From: Impatiens glandulifera
Lineage: Eukaryota; Streptophyta; Magnoliopsida; Ericales; Balsaminaceae
Direction: 5' to 3'
Assembly: GCF_907164915.1 (NCBI RefSeq)
Contig: NW_025919561.1
Coordinates: 124,001 to 188,000, forward strand
Length of the DNA: 64,000 nucleotides
Notes under the pieces: model-generated
What the model was told of the DNA's origin: nothing
What the model saw: the letters and a program-made list of their open reading frames with translations, nothing else
Databases searched by the model: none
Program-made: the position numbers and the translations under genes
Part shown: one piece after another, positions 34,225 through 44,967 of the stretch
Position numbering within the stretch: the stretch's first letter is position 1
Layout: every line of letters begins with the position of its first letter

Positions 34225-34238
34225 TGCTCTAATACCAC
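34225..34238 (-). other. Primer-binding site of Copia-B
   Basis: On the minus strand TGGTATTAGAGCAG lies directly after the 5' LTR. It is one base from the TGGTATCAGAGC core complementary to initiator methionine tRNA. Confidence 0.85.
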
Positions 34239-34740
34239 TGTTGGGTTTTGCAACAGCAAAACTATGGATCTTCTTCGAAATCAAACTTGTAACAAATCAG
34301 TTTCCAAATCCTCTATGACGACAAACAGATTACGAAATTGAAATAGAACAAAGCAATAAACGAGAACACAATATACGTGGTTCGGTCAAAATCGACCTAC
34401 GTCCACGTGAGGGATAAGTTTAACTAAATCAAAAAAATGTCAATAGTAGAAACATACATTCCCTGCTCTCAAATGAAAGAAGTGATTACACTAGGAATGA
34501 TTGGACTACTCTACAATCAAAAGTTCCCCCAATCTTTCTCTCTAGATCAGCCAAAGAACAAGAAGAAGAAGGAAACTAGAAAACCCTAGATCTGTAATTC
34601 ACTCTCTCTCAACCTTACTGTTATGAGAAAAATACTCAAAAAAAGTATTTATACTCTAACCCGTTTTTATAAAAGAAAACCCTGACCCGTTTACCCAAAA
34701 TTTAAAAAACCCGCCCGCAATGACAAGGAACATCTCAACA
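34239..34740 (-). repeat. Copia-B 5' LTR
   Basis: 502 bp, the same length as the 3' LTR and about 94% identical by eye. It is followed by the second actaa target-site copy at 34741-34745. Confidence 0.95.
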
Positions 34741-34745
34741 ACTAA

Positions 34746-36120
34746 AACCCTTATCTCGACTCCAACTTCTAATTGTTGATACTCGAGTGACCTCAAATCT
34801 CATTAGTGTCTTGTTTTTGTTGAATTTATTGTTTGATGTTTTTGACAAATTTGTTGTCATATTCTCAGTTTTTTAGTTAATCAACGACAACCCTTATGAT
34901 AACTTTTACTCAATTGAATTTGTTGGATTGATTTTATCATAATTTTGGAATCTAAAACATTGTAAATTAATGAACTGATACTGGGCTTTAAAAAATATAA
35001 TAATAAAATGTTCTTCCCTTAAAAAAAATAAAAAAACCTAAATAAATAAATGACTATATATATATATAAGCATATATTAATTATTAACTCTTATTGATTA
35101 AACAGAAAAAAAAAAGTCACACTAATTGGAAATAGTATGCCTAGCTGTGGAGAGAATGAAAATATTAAATAATTATCCTAAGCTATTAATTAAAAACAGC
35201 CATCATCATTTGCTAATCATTGTAAGATGATAAAAAAATAAGTTCAATCCCATAAGTAACATAGTAAAAAAATATAATTTGTACGGACTGTATTGCCGAG
35301 GATTTTTAAAAGTAATTGGTATTGAACTAAATCTCGACAAAGTCAAAATGCATATTAAATAATTTTATAATCACAAATTTTAAATAATAGTTTATAAAAT
35401 GATTAAGCATTGTTTTGATAACTAATTAGATCTTGGAGAATTGACTTGTGTTTGCATGTGGCAATAATATTTAAATGAAGTCTCGAATCCATTAATTTTT
35501 AGGAGTCCATTTTCAACAACATAAGTCCTTGTCCCAAAACAATTGGAAAAAATGCAAACATTTCAAAGTCTTCGCCTAAGAAAAGTTTGTAAGACAATCG
35601 TCCTCGCAATGAGACACGTCCTTACCAACAAATCATCCTAAATGTCAATAAGTATTTTCTTTTAGTTTGGGACCATAATGTAAATTTTGAAAAAATCATA
35701 TTTATTTTTTTTCTTCAAAACTTAATATTTGTGTTAAAAATAAATATAATAATGATAAAATGAAATACAACCTAAAAGAAAATAAATAAAAATTATAAAA
35801 ATGAGTACATGAAAATATTCTCTTTGTTGAAATAGAAATTAGATATTTCAAATTCAATTTTCATTAAAAATAATTCTTTAAATAAAAAAAATCATGTTTC
35901 CAGAGTATATATCTTAAGGCTTAACAAATAATCAAAGAATGTTTCAAAACTTAAATAAATGAATTACTCATATTTGTTTTTCTTTTGTATTATAAAAAAA
36001 TAATTGCATAATATATTAGTTATTATTTTAAAATAAAAATATTAATTTAAGTATAACAATACAATTTTAAATATGTGGATCGTCTTTTTTTCAATTATTG
36101 AATAAAAAGAATGCATTTAT
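34746..36120. other. AT-rich spacer of the duplicon
   Basis: No gene is seen. It aligns with 57951-58400 and 60574-61563 of copy B. Confidence 0.6.
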
Positions 36121-36470
36121 GTCAACCGGACGGAATAGAAGTTAAAGAGGGTATTTATGCCCGTCGGGTTCTTTATATGGAAATAAGAGGCCAAGGGGCC
36201 ATTCCTTTGACTCGTACTGATGAGAATTTGACTCCACGAGAAATTGAAGAAAAAGCTGCTGAATTAGCCTATTTTTTGCGTGTACCAATTGAGGTATTTT
36301 GAAAAAGAAACTAAAGAATAAATTATTTCTTAGCAGGAGAGACAAAACCCAAGAATCTCCTTTATCTATAACTGAAATTTCTTCAAAATGATCACTCGAT
36401 ATAAAGCAGACGAATATGGAATAGTCATAAAACAAAATAATTTTTGTGGTCTTTTCTTTTTGTCAACGGA
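36121..36470 (+). pseudogene. ycf4: Plastid DNA insertion carrying the 3' end of ycf4
   Basis: From about 36132 to 36303 the frame encodes the conserved C-terminus of Ycf4, the photosystem I assembly protein of plastids ([19 protein letters not shown] ... [11 protein letters not shown], stop). The next 160 bp look like the plastid region downstream of ycf4. Only about 50-55 codons survive, without the N-terminal membrane part, so it cannot function. The piece is bracketed by gtcaaccgga (36121-36130) and gtcaacgga (36462-36470) and is absent from copy B at 61560. Confidence 0.88.
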
Positions 36471-37300
36471 GGTATGTCCCGGACTATCCAGTCAAATGAG
36501 GTGTCGGGTGTGTTGAAGTTGTTCACCACATTGTTGTACGTTGAACAACTTGTGGTACCGTTCAGAGGTATTTTTGTGAGTCCTCAAAATGGGCACGAAA
36601 TTTTTAGTCTCACGTGTCTACTATTTCACCACCAAAGAGAATTGTTTAAGAGCTCTATGCTATTTATGGAATATTGGTTAGTATTGTTTGAAAGTTTGAA
36701 CCCAATAGGGACAACATATCCCCACTAAAAGCGCACCTCTGTATCGACTAAATTACTCTAAGGTATAGTCGGTGAAACCGATGAACCACGTGAGTTGAAT
36801 AGAAGCGTGGGGATATAAGAATACTACTATATAAATTATATAAAGATATAAATTTATACCAATTGTAAAAATATAACAAAGAACATATTAATACACTATT
36901 GATATAGAGCACTTGGGCTAGGGTGGCTCCATTTCGCCTTACCAACCTATGGAAACTTCGAATACAGGCGTCATCGTTTGTTTAAAGTAATTTGTGTATC
37001 TACTCCAATGATACTATTGTTCTGTACCATTATCGTAGAAGATCCGAGTAAGAGATATACTTCCCCGGGAATGAATAAAAGTTGATCAATTTTCATTTCT
37101 ATTTTGGCCTAAATTCGCAAAAACCCAGTGTTAGAAAGTTGGAATATCCCTTGTGATCGTAACCGGTACGGCCGTAGAAGCTCGAACTCTTGCCGCTCTT
37201 GTTGGTGAGTGAATAGCTATAGCTTTTGATTCTTGCTCGAGCCGATGATGAAAAATTATCATGTCCGGTTCCTTCGGGGATAGTTTATATTATACACATG
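36462..37300 (+). pseudogene. Mitochondrial group II intron remnant, copy A
   Basis: The segment ends in a structure typical of intron domain V: at 37239-37271 GAGCCGATGATGAAA and TTATCATGTCCGGTTC can form the lower helix, a two-base bulge, the upper helix and an AAAA loop, with the AGC triad kept. One G of the canonical 34 nt is missing. Upstream blocks (tatgtcccggactatcc, ctcgaactcttgccgctctt) are GC-richer than the surroundings and shared with copy B. This suggests DNA transferred from the mitochondrion. I cannot say which intron. About 700 bp present in copy B is missing here near 36812. The frame at 36444-36728 is not a gene. Confidence 0.65.
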
Positions 37301-37938
37301 ATCATTTAAAAAAAATCTAATTATGCTTGAAATGCACCGATTATAGTTTTAGAAATATACACAATTATTTATGCATCTTAAATGTGTATATTCTTAATAT
37401 GTTGTCCCATTTTTCATCTAGTAACTTTCCGTTTACGTAAAATTGTGACGGTGGGATGTAATGATAGTTCTTTTTTAATTTTAAAATAAAAAAATATATA
37501 CACAATTATAAATATAATTTAAGAATCATATTTAATTATTAATTAGTCTTTACATTCCAAGGTAGATTACTGTACAAATACAAATTTGTAAGAATTACAC
37601 AGATTCGTATGTGCAATGAATGTTGGTAAAGACCCTATTTTGAATATATAGAATTGTGTAAGACTGATTGAATCTCACATTATACAAATGTGGGAGAAAA
37701 TGTATGGAATCAACAAGAAAAATGTTTAGTAATTCATTTTTTTCTTTCAATTTTTTCACTAATTATTTTATCATATATCTAAATAAAAATAAACATTTTC
37801 ATTCTCATAAAATTAGATGAGATATATGTTTACTCAACAAATATTCAACTATTTAAATATTTATAATTTTATAAAGAAATTATATTTTCTCAAGTGTATG
37901 AAATACTATTCCAATAACATTAGTTGGATATTGAAATT
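37301..37938. other. AT-rich spacer
   Basis: No gene is seen. Aligns with 63115-63720 of copy B. Confidence 0.6.
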
Positions 37939-38095
37939 AGGGCTGCAAATGAGCCGAGTCGAGCTCGAATTTGTTTGAGCTCGAGCTCGACTCGACTATA
38001 TACCTATAAGCTCGGCTCGACTCGAAAAACTTGAACTCAAGCTCGAATTCAAGATCTAGTTCGAGCTCAAATTCAAGCTCGATCTCGAACTAAAA
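37939..38095 (+). repeat. GAGCTC-rich dispersed repeat, copy A
   Basis: Starts gggctgcaaatgagccgag and continues as imperfect repeats of gagctcgagctcgactcg. Repeats with this opening are common in plant genomes and often belong to non-autonomous DNA transposons; that assignment is from memory. Copy B (63724-63955) is about 75 bp longer, so copy A has lost an internal piece between matching motifs. Confidence 0.65.
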
Positions 38096-38538
38096 CTAAA
38101 ATTTATTTTCAAAATGAAAATATCAAACTTTCATACATATTCAACATTTAAAACATAATATTTAAAATTGAAAATATGAAACAATCATAACTATTTAAAA
38201 TTCCAAAACCATGATAATCCAAAAAGCATCCAGCCACCATTACTAATTAAAATTCTAAAATATAAAATTCTAAAACTAAAGTACAAAACTATATAAATTA
38301 TTTGAACATTCAGTTTATTAATATTTTTTAAGTCACGTTCTTCAAGCATAGCACAAGTAAAACTACATGCATTTAATAATATGAAATGTTTAAGCTTAAA
38401 AATAATTCATATAAAAAATACATGTTAAAACAAATAACTAAAATTTAACTTACTTTAAGGTAGATACGGACAAAAACAAATTCAGACTATTTTCTATTAA
38501 ATATTATTATATATATTTAAATTATTTAGGTAGAAATA
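38096..38538. other. AT-rich spacer up to the R2 LTR
   Basis: No gene is seen. The first part aligns with the last bases of the window (63955-64000). Confidence 0.6.
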
Positions 38539-39762
38539 TGTTTGGATCGGGGACGCCCTTGGAGGACCGGGGTGTTTCGGTTTCAAAAAGGGTGGCTTCT
38601 TACAACACACAACACACTTTGGTGATAGTCCGGTTAGAGACTAAAACCGCTCTCAGCACTTCGCAAACTGTCACAGACTCTTGAACCAGGTTCAAGGGCG
38701 GAAATGTCTGTTTCAGTCTGAAGCAACGTATGCGACTTAGATGATGTTTAGAAGGAGTAAGTTTAGAGATATGAGTGGACCGGTTTTTGATATACGAAGT
38801 AAGATTGATTTTGGTTAAGTTTAGGTGAGTAAGCAGTAAAATGAAGGAAATAACACGAGACAAGATTTTTATGGATGTTCGGAGCAAACCCTCCTACGTC
38901 ACCCCTTCTTCTCAGGTTATGAGAAGGATCTCCACTAACTTTCAAAGTTACAACACTTACAATGCCGGTCGAGCCCAACTCGCTACTCGCCGGTTACACC
39001 AACTCACTCTTGATGTAATACAATAACACAACACAAATACACACAGAAAGCTTCCGATTTATGACACACCGGTTTTGGATCGTTCGTAAGATTTCTTTAT
39101 CTCTCTAAGATTTTCGTAAATTGTTTGGCTTGATCGTTCATTGTGTTCTCTGTTGTTAATGAGGTCGCTTCGTATTCCTTTTATAGTGAGGACGATCCCA
39201 ACGGTCACATTCTTCTCTCACCGTGGGATTGGTTGATCCAGCATCACGCCGGTGCAGGGAGGTTGCTTGCACGCTTCACCTTCCTCAACACTTGGCAAAC
39301 ATGCAGGGACTCCTCAGGTAATGTGACGTTGCCAGTTTGCAGATTCGGACACGTGTCAGGCATGCACCTTCCGGTTGTCAACGTCGGATCAGTAAATCAT
39401 CATTGCTTTCCTCGCATGCTTCTGATCGGATATTATCTTCTTTTATCCCTTCGAGACACGTCTATTTCGTCATATTACGTCACTTCTGCAGATTGTAGGT
39501 TCCGGTTTGTTTCTTACATAATATAGTCCGGCTGGAATGTAAACTTTGTCTTTGCTAGTCGGTCTCTTGAGAGAGTTAAAACTGGTTCCTCTGATCTTGA
39601 TTTGATCACTTGGAACTGATTTTCTTTGAAGTGTTTCAACAGCCGGTTCATGAGGCTCCAGCCGGTTTATACGATTTGATCTGCTCCTGCACATAGAAGT
39701 TAACAGTTGTTTAGTTTTTCTAGCCGGTTCCAAAAATTAACTTTACTTAATTTTTCTTATCA
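38539..39762 (-). repeat. R2 3' LTR
   Basis: About 1,224 bp, TGTTTGGATC...TTCTTATCA in plus coordinates. It shares blocks with the R1 LTR (ggaggaccggggt, gaaccaggttcaag, tacgtcacccctt, ccttttatag) but has diverged clearly, so R1 and R2 are not recent copies of one another. Confidence 0.85.
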
Positions 39763-39976
39763 ATTTCTCCCTTTTTGATTATTTAGAATAAATATTCAAA
39801 ACTTGTAATGTATGGCCGGTTTGAAAATTAACTTTCTTAATTTTTCTTATCAATTTCTCCCTTTTTGATAAATATTCAAAACTTGTAATGTATGGCCGGT
39901 TTGAAAGATTTGTTTAGCAATTTGTGATGTATGGCCGGTTTGAAAATTTTGTGTTTAGCAATTTCTCCCTTTTGAT
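39763..39976 (-). repeat. Three polypurine tract copies next to the R2 LTR
   Basis: atttctccctttttgat-type tracts start at 39763, 39853 and 39961 (plus coordinates). Each is preceded by TCA or GCA, the complement of a TG LTR start. The spacers repeat tattcaaaacttgtaatg and tatggccggtttgaaa. The unit is thus a tract joined to the beginning of an LTR, repeated. Confidence 0.78.
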
Positions 39977-40118
39977 TATTTTCTGTTTAAGAAAATTTTC
40001 AAAACATGTGTTGATTTTTCAAAGGATATGTAGAGACTAATAAATTCAAAACATGATAAAACGACTGAGTTCTGAAACCAAATCAAACATAAATTTTTCT
40101 TAAGGAAAGAAAAGGAAA

Positions 40119-43061
40119 CTAAGGCTTGGATGGTCCCCCCTTTTCAAGTTCTTTTTTCAGTCGCCTTATTTCTTCCTCTTCCCTTGCCTTCCATTCCCTG
40201 GCTCTTCTTGCAGCGTCAATCTTCCATCCGTCAACTATACTTGATATGCCGGTAGTTCTTTTGCCGAATTCAAAACCGGCACAGACTGGTTTTGGTGGTC
40301 GAGATGTTTGAGCAACGATTGGTCTTGAACCTGGGGTTGCGGTTGAGGTTTCGACCGCTTTCTTCTTACGCCGGTTAAGTTCTTCGATGTCCTCTTCTTC
40401 TTCTTCATCAAGAGGTTGCACGTTCAGCCCGACTGGTTCGGTCATTCTTTGACTGTTTTGTTCTTCCCGCTTCATCACCTCTGCAACCGCTTTCCATTTG
40501 TTCTTATTTCTCGTCTTCATAGCGTGCGAGGGTTGAGCCGGTATGGGTTCCTGGATAGCTTCCTGTTCTTCCTCATTACACTTCTGGGCAAGCTCATGAT
40601 CTTTGTCTTCAAGTTCCTTCCTTGACCGTTCCCTTTCCCTTTCCCTTTCTTCGTCTTGTAGTTTCTTTGCGGTTTCGGCGTCAGAATTGATTTGCTCTTG
40701 AGTTTTGCTCACTTGGAGTTTGGACAACTCCCTAATTTGAACAGACATAGCCTGCAACATATCTACCAGAGGAGCGGTTGCGATTTGAATGGATTATGCG
40801 ATCAATGATTTGACAGAGGTTTGCACAACTTCATCTATCATAGATCTGATCGTTGTTTGAACGGTGTTGGCCATTTCGATTTGAACTGATCCCCGGATAG
40901 TATTCGACAGGTTGGCTTCAACTTTTGCAATCTTCTCATCGGTTGCAATGCTGTAGTTCCCAAGGCAAGATTCAATTGTATCAATCACTACCTGCTTTAC
41001 CTGCTCAAGTTCCGGAACCTTATCAGTTTGAGGAGGATTTCTTCCCCGGTTTTCTACTGTCATCGATGTCTCCCCGGCAGCAAAGAAGGGCTTGCTTTGA
41101 TATAAGTCGGCATTGATTAATTGATGTCTGCAGTTGTTCCTCCATTGTGCATCAAGTCGGTCAACACTTTTAAGGAGCTTTTCCCGTACTGGGTGAAACT
41201 GTTCAATCATTCTCGATTCAATCGGAGTTAACGCTGCTCCTTCTACTTCCTTTAATGCGTCTTTTACCGCTTGTAACCGGGCGTATTCGTGAATTACCGC
41301 GGTTTTGCTGAAAGCGGCTTGGATAATGTTGGTATTTGCCAGCTTGAGAGCCAACTCTTCTAATTCTAAGAGTTTCTCCCAATGTTTGTTACCGCTCATC
41401 TCTGGGATCATATCTGACAGCTTTGTCTCACAACGAAGCTGTACCCATAGAAGGTATGGTGATATTAATTCACTGGCATCTTTGTTCATATCCCTAATGA
41501 GCCCCTCAAACATCTCCTCCTCTTCTTCTGCGGAAAAGGCGACCTTGGCCTTGGTTATTATCTCAGGTTGGGAGCCGGTTTGCAGAACACCTTTTCCCTT
41601 TACCGTGGAATCTTCGAATAAGACCTCTTTACCCTTGTTAACCTGAACTGGCCCTTCAGGTATGATTGTTGAATCAGCTGGCCCATCTTGGGCCGATTGG
41701 ATTGTTGTATCTTTTGAAGCAGACTTGTTCCCTACTGAACCGGATGGTTCCTGTTCTTCAGTATTACCCTCCTGAACCGGAGGGGTGATGTTCGCAGTTT
41801 TGGCCGTTTCTTCGACCGAAAGAATTTTACTCTGACCTGGTATCTTAACCGGATCAGCTGGCTTAAGACGACTTGACACATCGTCTTCGGTTTCCTTGGC
41901 AATGCTTTGGACTATGTCCACAATGACTTCCGAGGTATTTAAACCTACGTCAGCCATGATCTCGTCGATGTGTTTGTTGGGGGACTTGGAGTTTTCAGAG
42001 TTAATACTAACCTCTTCTTCCTCCTTAGATGCTGACTCGGTTTCGTGGCTCCCCGAGGGTTCGGTTTGCCTTGATGATGGAGAGTCAACATTGATGGGAC
42101 GAACGGTGTTGATGGGAATGGGCTGGAAGACGTTTCTGGTTCTCTTCGGCGAATTGTCCGAGGAAAGAGTATTCTCGAAGTCAGCTGGTTTGTTGGAGAT
42201 CTTCTTTGCGGAAGACTTCTTCCTTCCCTTCTTCTTCTGTGAGGCTTCGGCTTGAACCGCCTTCCTCTTTGATTTTTCTTGTTTTGAACCTTCTTCAGCC
42301 GGAGCGGATGAACTGGTTCCCCTTGAGGACTTCGTTCTGGAAGTCTTCGGCTTAACCGCTTTGTCAGTCTTCTCACTCATTTGCTCTAAGTTGAGAATAT
42401 TGTTGGGTGGGAGCGGTTCACCTTCACCAAGTTCCATCTTAAGGAACTTGAGAATTTTGACGATTTGCATTGCGAAGGCCTGAACCCGACAATCCTTCTG
42501 TATCAACATTTCACAGAACTGTTCGAAGATGACAGCTCCCCAATCTATCTTGTCACCGTGGACAATAGCCATCATCATCTTAAGCTTAAGTTTGGTCAGG
42601 TTATCGAAGTTACCTCCTCTACCCTGAATCGAACGAGAGATGATGTTCAACAACCACTTGAACTCCGATTTCAGTTTGCTCTTCCGGCTTGAATGAATCA
42701 CCAGATCATGATCGTCAGCCGATATCACCAACCGGACCGCATTAGATTCTGCAGCGGTTAGGTCAGTCTTGAAGTCCAAGCCGGTGTTAGGCAAACCGAG
42801 GGCTTTAGAGAAAAGCTCCTCCGTTATATGAACTTCTTTGCCGTTGACGGTGGCGGAGACCTTCCTCTTCGTCAATGTCGCCGTCGCCAGAAACTCCATA
42901 ACTGCTGTCGGATACACGATGAACGGACCAGACAAGAACGCCTCTAATCCAGAATCTCTTAGAGATTGAAGCACAACCTTGTTTTTCTCCCCAACATGCT
43001 CGTCGATGTCGTTGAAATCGACCTGCAACATCCATTGAAAGGGTGCTTTACATAGAGCCAT
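40119..43061 (-). pseudogene. R2 gene L: transposon-associated domain plus long C-terminal region
   Basis: One frame of 981 codons runs from ATG 43061 to the stop at 40119 with a single in-frame TAA at 40794-40796. Residues 1-230 carry the shared domain (MLQVDFNDID, GLEAFLSGPFIVYPTAVMEFL, ALGLPNTGL, NFDNLTKLKLKMMMAI, IDWGAVIFEQF). Next come a basic, serine-rich stretch (KRKAVQAEASQKKKGRKKSS, likely nuclear signals) and an acidic linker. The C-terminal half is helical with a coiled-coil tail rich in E, K and R (beyond residue 770). It matches L of R1 in order of parts, with weak sequence identity outside the N-domain. The function is unknown. Confidence 0.72.
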
Positions 43062-43185
43062 GATAAATTTGTGAAGGAAAGATGAAGAACAGCGATGAAC
43101 GGAAGTTAGAGAGCCTTTGAAGATTTGAGAGTTTTTAGAGAGAGAAAGCGTATGTAGAAAGTGAACTGATCTGAACTGATCTGAA

Positions 43186-43195
43186 CTTATATAGG
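43186..43195 (-). promoter_or_regulatory. TATA-like box upstream of R2 gene L
   Basis: CCTATATAAG on the minus strand, about 125-134 nt before ATG 43061, with an AG-rich leader (gagagag at about 43137-43146). The layout is the same as for L of R1. Confidence 0.5.
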
Positions 43196-43239
43196 AGGCG
43201 GTTTCGAACGGTTGGAAGACGAACTGTCACTTGATAGTA

Positions 43240-43293
43240 TTTTGGCGCCAATTTTCCCTCCAAAAGTTACTACAGTAACTTTCGGCGGTAAAT
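43240..43293 (-). promoter_or_regulatory. E2F-like motifs upstream of R2 gene L
   Basis: TTTTGGCGCCAAT (43240-43252) is a strong palindromic E2F-like site, followed by the weaker ctttcggcggtaaa (43280-43293). They lie 45-110 bp upstream of the TATA-like box, as in R1, where the cluster is denser. The ttttccctccaaa block next to the sites is shared with R1. Confidence 0.4.
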
Positions 43294-43581
43294 GCGGAGA
43301 AAACAGTGGGCAGTGAATTTTGTACGGTAAAACCGTGGGCAATAAGTTTTTCAAACTTTTCATTTTTGCTTGAGATTCTGATTTACCGGAAGTTTTGTTA
43401 ACCGGAAGTTTCGTTTAACATGAAGTCTTATATTTATTGATTTCAAAACCGGAATGAAGGATATTGAATAACCGGAGACTTTAAGATTTAGAGAATTTTA
43501 TAAATAAGTCCGAAAGAGTAAGTGGGGCGGTTTTCGGTCGTACAACAAAATGACCAAAAACCGGAAAGAAAAACAAACAAC

Positions 43582-44211
43582 TTAGACTAGATCGACCCAA
43601 TCCCCTTCCACCATTCTGTCAAACCACTTGTCCACGGTGTTGTCGGGTGTCCGTTCTTCAATCATCGATATCCATCCATTTAGCATGGATAGAGTCATGG
43701 TGTTGGCCGGTCCGACAGGAACACCGGATCCAAGGTTGCGACGTTGAGCCTCCAGAAACCGAGAGATTTGTGGAGCGAAACTGACCCTTCCTCTTGAAGC
43801 GTTTATGAGCTGTTTCAGGTTTTTAAAAAGATAGGAGGACCAGTTGATTGCCAATTTGCAGCTGATGGCTATCATGATGTCGAATGCCTCCCGGCTGTAG
43901 TTTTGATTTGGCATTTTGCCCATGATTGACCGCTGTACCAAGTCATGAAAGACTTGGTAGTGAGGGGCGAGTTTTTCCATCTTCCCGTGGTCTTCGACCG
44001 GTTCGATGGAAGAGGAGAAGATAAAGCCGAAGTCTTCCTTAGCCGGAAAGAATGGCGTTGAGAAGTCAGAGAACCCTTCGGTTGGAAGGTTGAAGAAAGT
44101 AGCAAAGTGCTCTTCGGTAATCCAGACAAATCTTCCGTCAACGATGGTCCTTATACTACCATCATCAAGAATGTGTCCGTTGTTGAAGAACTCGCACACA
44201 AGTCCAAAAGC
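43582..44211 (-). pseudogene. R2 gene S2, N-terminally truncated
   Basis: The frame encodes the C-terminal two thirds of the S2 domain (WITEEHFATFFNLPTEGFSDF, PNQNYSREAFDIMIAI, AINWSSYLFKNLKQLI) and aligns with S2 of R1 (LDEAEFAQMFNLPTEGFSDF, INWSTVIFQNLKTMV). At about 44211 the homology stops and the sequence becomes the R3 LTR. The open frame continues to ATG 44490 across antisense LTR sequence, but that N-terminal part is not a real gene part. Confidence 0.72.
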
Positions 44212-44913
44212 AACCTCTTTTTTCTTGATCAACCATATTAAAGAGAGAAATATGATCGTTGTCATATTTCCACTATAAAAGGAGGAAGCTGGAGAGCTGA
44301 AGAACGGCTTGACGCTCCAGGACGTGCTATAAGGTAACGAAGTTAGAGAGAGAGAAAACTTTTGCGCGATCCTTTCACTCCTTAGAACATACCTTGAGAA
44401 ATTTACAAAACTATTGAGTGATAAAAACAAACTGTTAAGTTCTGAGTATTTACATATTTGTAAAAGTGTATTACAATATTGTGTGAGCATTGTAAAGTGA
44501 ATATCAAGGAGTAAATAAAGCTCGATCGTGTGGTGTATTGTGTTGTTGAATATTCCTTAGTGAATATCCTTCTCGTTGTTTGAGAAGAAGGGTGACGTAG
44601 GAGTTTCATCTCTAAACATCCATAAAACCTTTTGTCTTGTGTTCTTTACTCATTTCCTGTTATTTAACTAACCGAACCGATTTACCCTTATTCAAATCGA
44701 CCCTTCTCCATTCTTATTTCTATCCGATCTGTGTGTGTTGCTTCAGGTTGAAACAAACATTTCTTCCCTTGAACTCGGTTCAAGAGTTTGTGACAGTCTG
44801 TGTGGTGTTAAGACCGATCTTAATTCCTAACCGAATTAGCGCGAACCGTTGTGTGTTGTAAGAGATTTCCTTTAGCCGGACCCCGGTCCCCTGTCAGCGA
44901 TCCCAATCCTAAC
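44212..44913 (+). repeat. R3 5' LTR, truncated
   Basis: Aligns base for base with 46940-47640 (about 700 bp), including the TATA-like box at 44273-44282 and the end gatcccaatcctaac. The first part of the LTR, equivalent to 46324-46939, is missing at the junction with R2. Confidence 0.85.
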
Positions 44914-44916
44914 GAG

Positions 44917-44928
44917 TGGTATGAGAGC
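44917..44928 (+). other. Primer-binding site of R3
   Basis: TGGTATGAGAGC just after the LTR. One base differs from the initiator methionine tRNA site TGGTATCAGAGC. Confidence 0.8.
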
Positions 44929-44967
44929 AGTTAATCTTGACACTCAAGCAACCAAAAGCAAGAAAAC

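Larger units (their letters stand above)
29736..34745 (-). mobile_element. Copia-B LTR retrotransposon with target-site duplication
   Basis: This complete but decayed minus-strand Copia element occupies 29741-34740, flanked on both sides by actaa (29736-29740 and 34741-34745). Copy B has the uninterrupted site (gtgactaaaaccc near 57950), so the insertion postdates the duplication. The LTRs are 502 bp each and differ at about 30 positions by eye (about 94% identity). The element has a primer-binding site, gag, protease, integrase, RT, RNase H and a polypurine tract, all in order. Its internal frames carry several stops and frameshifts. Confidence 0.96.
23660..38538. repeat. Segmental duplicon, copy A
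   Basis: Blocks in this interval align in the same order and orientation with 49579-64000: kinase gene, SINE-like units, AT-rich spacers, mitochondrial intron remnant and the GAGCTC-rich repeat. Offsets are near 25.9 kb at the start and change with later insertions: Copia-B and the ycf4 fragment in copy A; CACTA-like, LINE-B and AT-rich sequence in copy B. The right end meets the R2 LTR at 38539. Confidence 0.88.
38539..44211 (-). mobile_element. R2: minus-strand R-family element, truncated
   Basis: Read on minus, it contains a truncated S2-like gene (44211-43582), gene L (43061-40119), three polypurine tract copies and a 3' LTR (39762-38539). It has no gag, pol or 5' LTR: the upstream part is cut where R3 begins at about 44212. 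The order S2, L, polypurine tract, LTR matches R1. Confidence 0.8.

Noticed and set aside
36132..36303. Functional ycf4
   Set aside because: Only the C-terminal third is present, with no membrane segments and no plastid context.
36444..36728. 94-codon plus frame as a gene
   Set aside because: Falls in mitochondrial intron-like sequence and is not kept open in copy B.
37939..38095. Tandem GAGCTC motifs as a CRISPR-like array or satellite
   Set aside because: Irregular spacing, no unique spacers; this is a common dispersed plant repeat.
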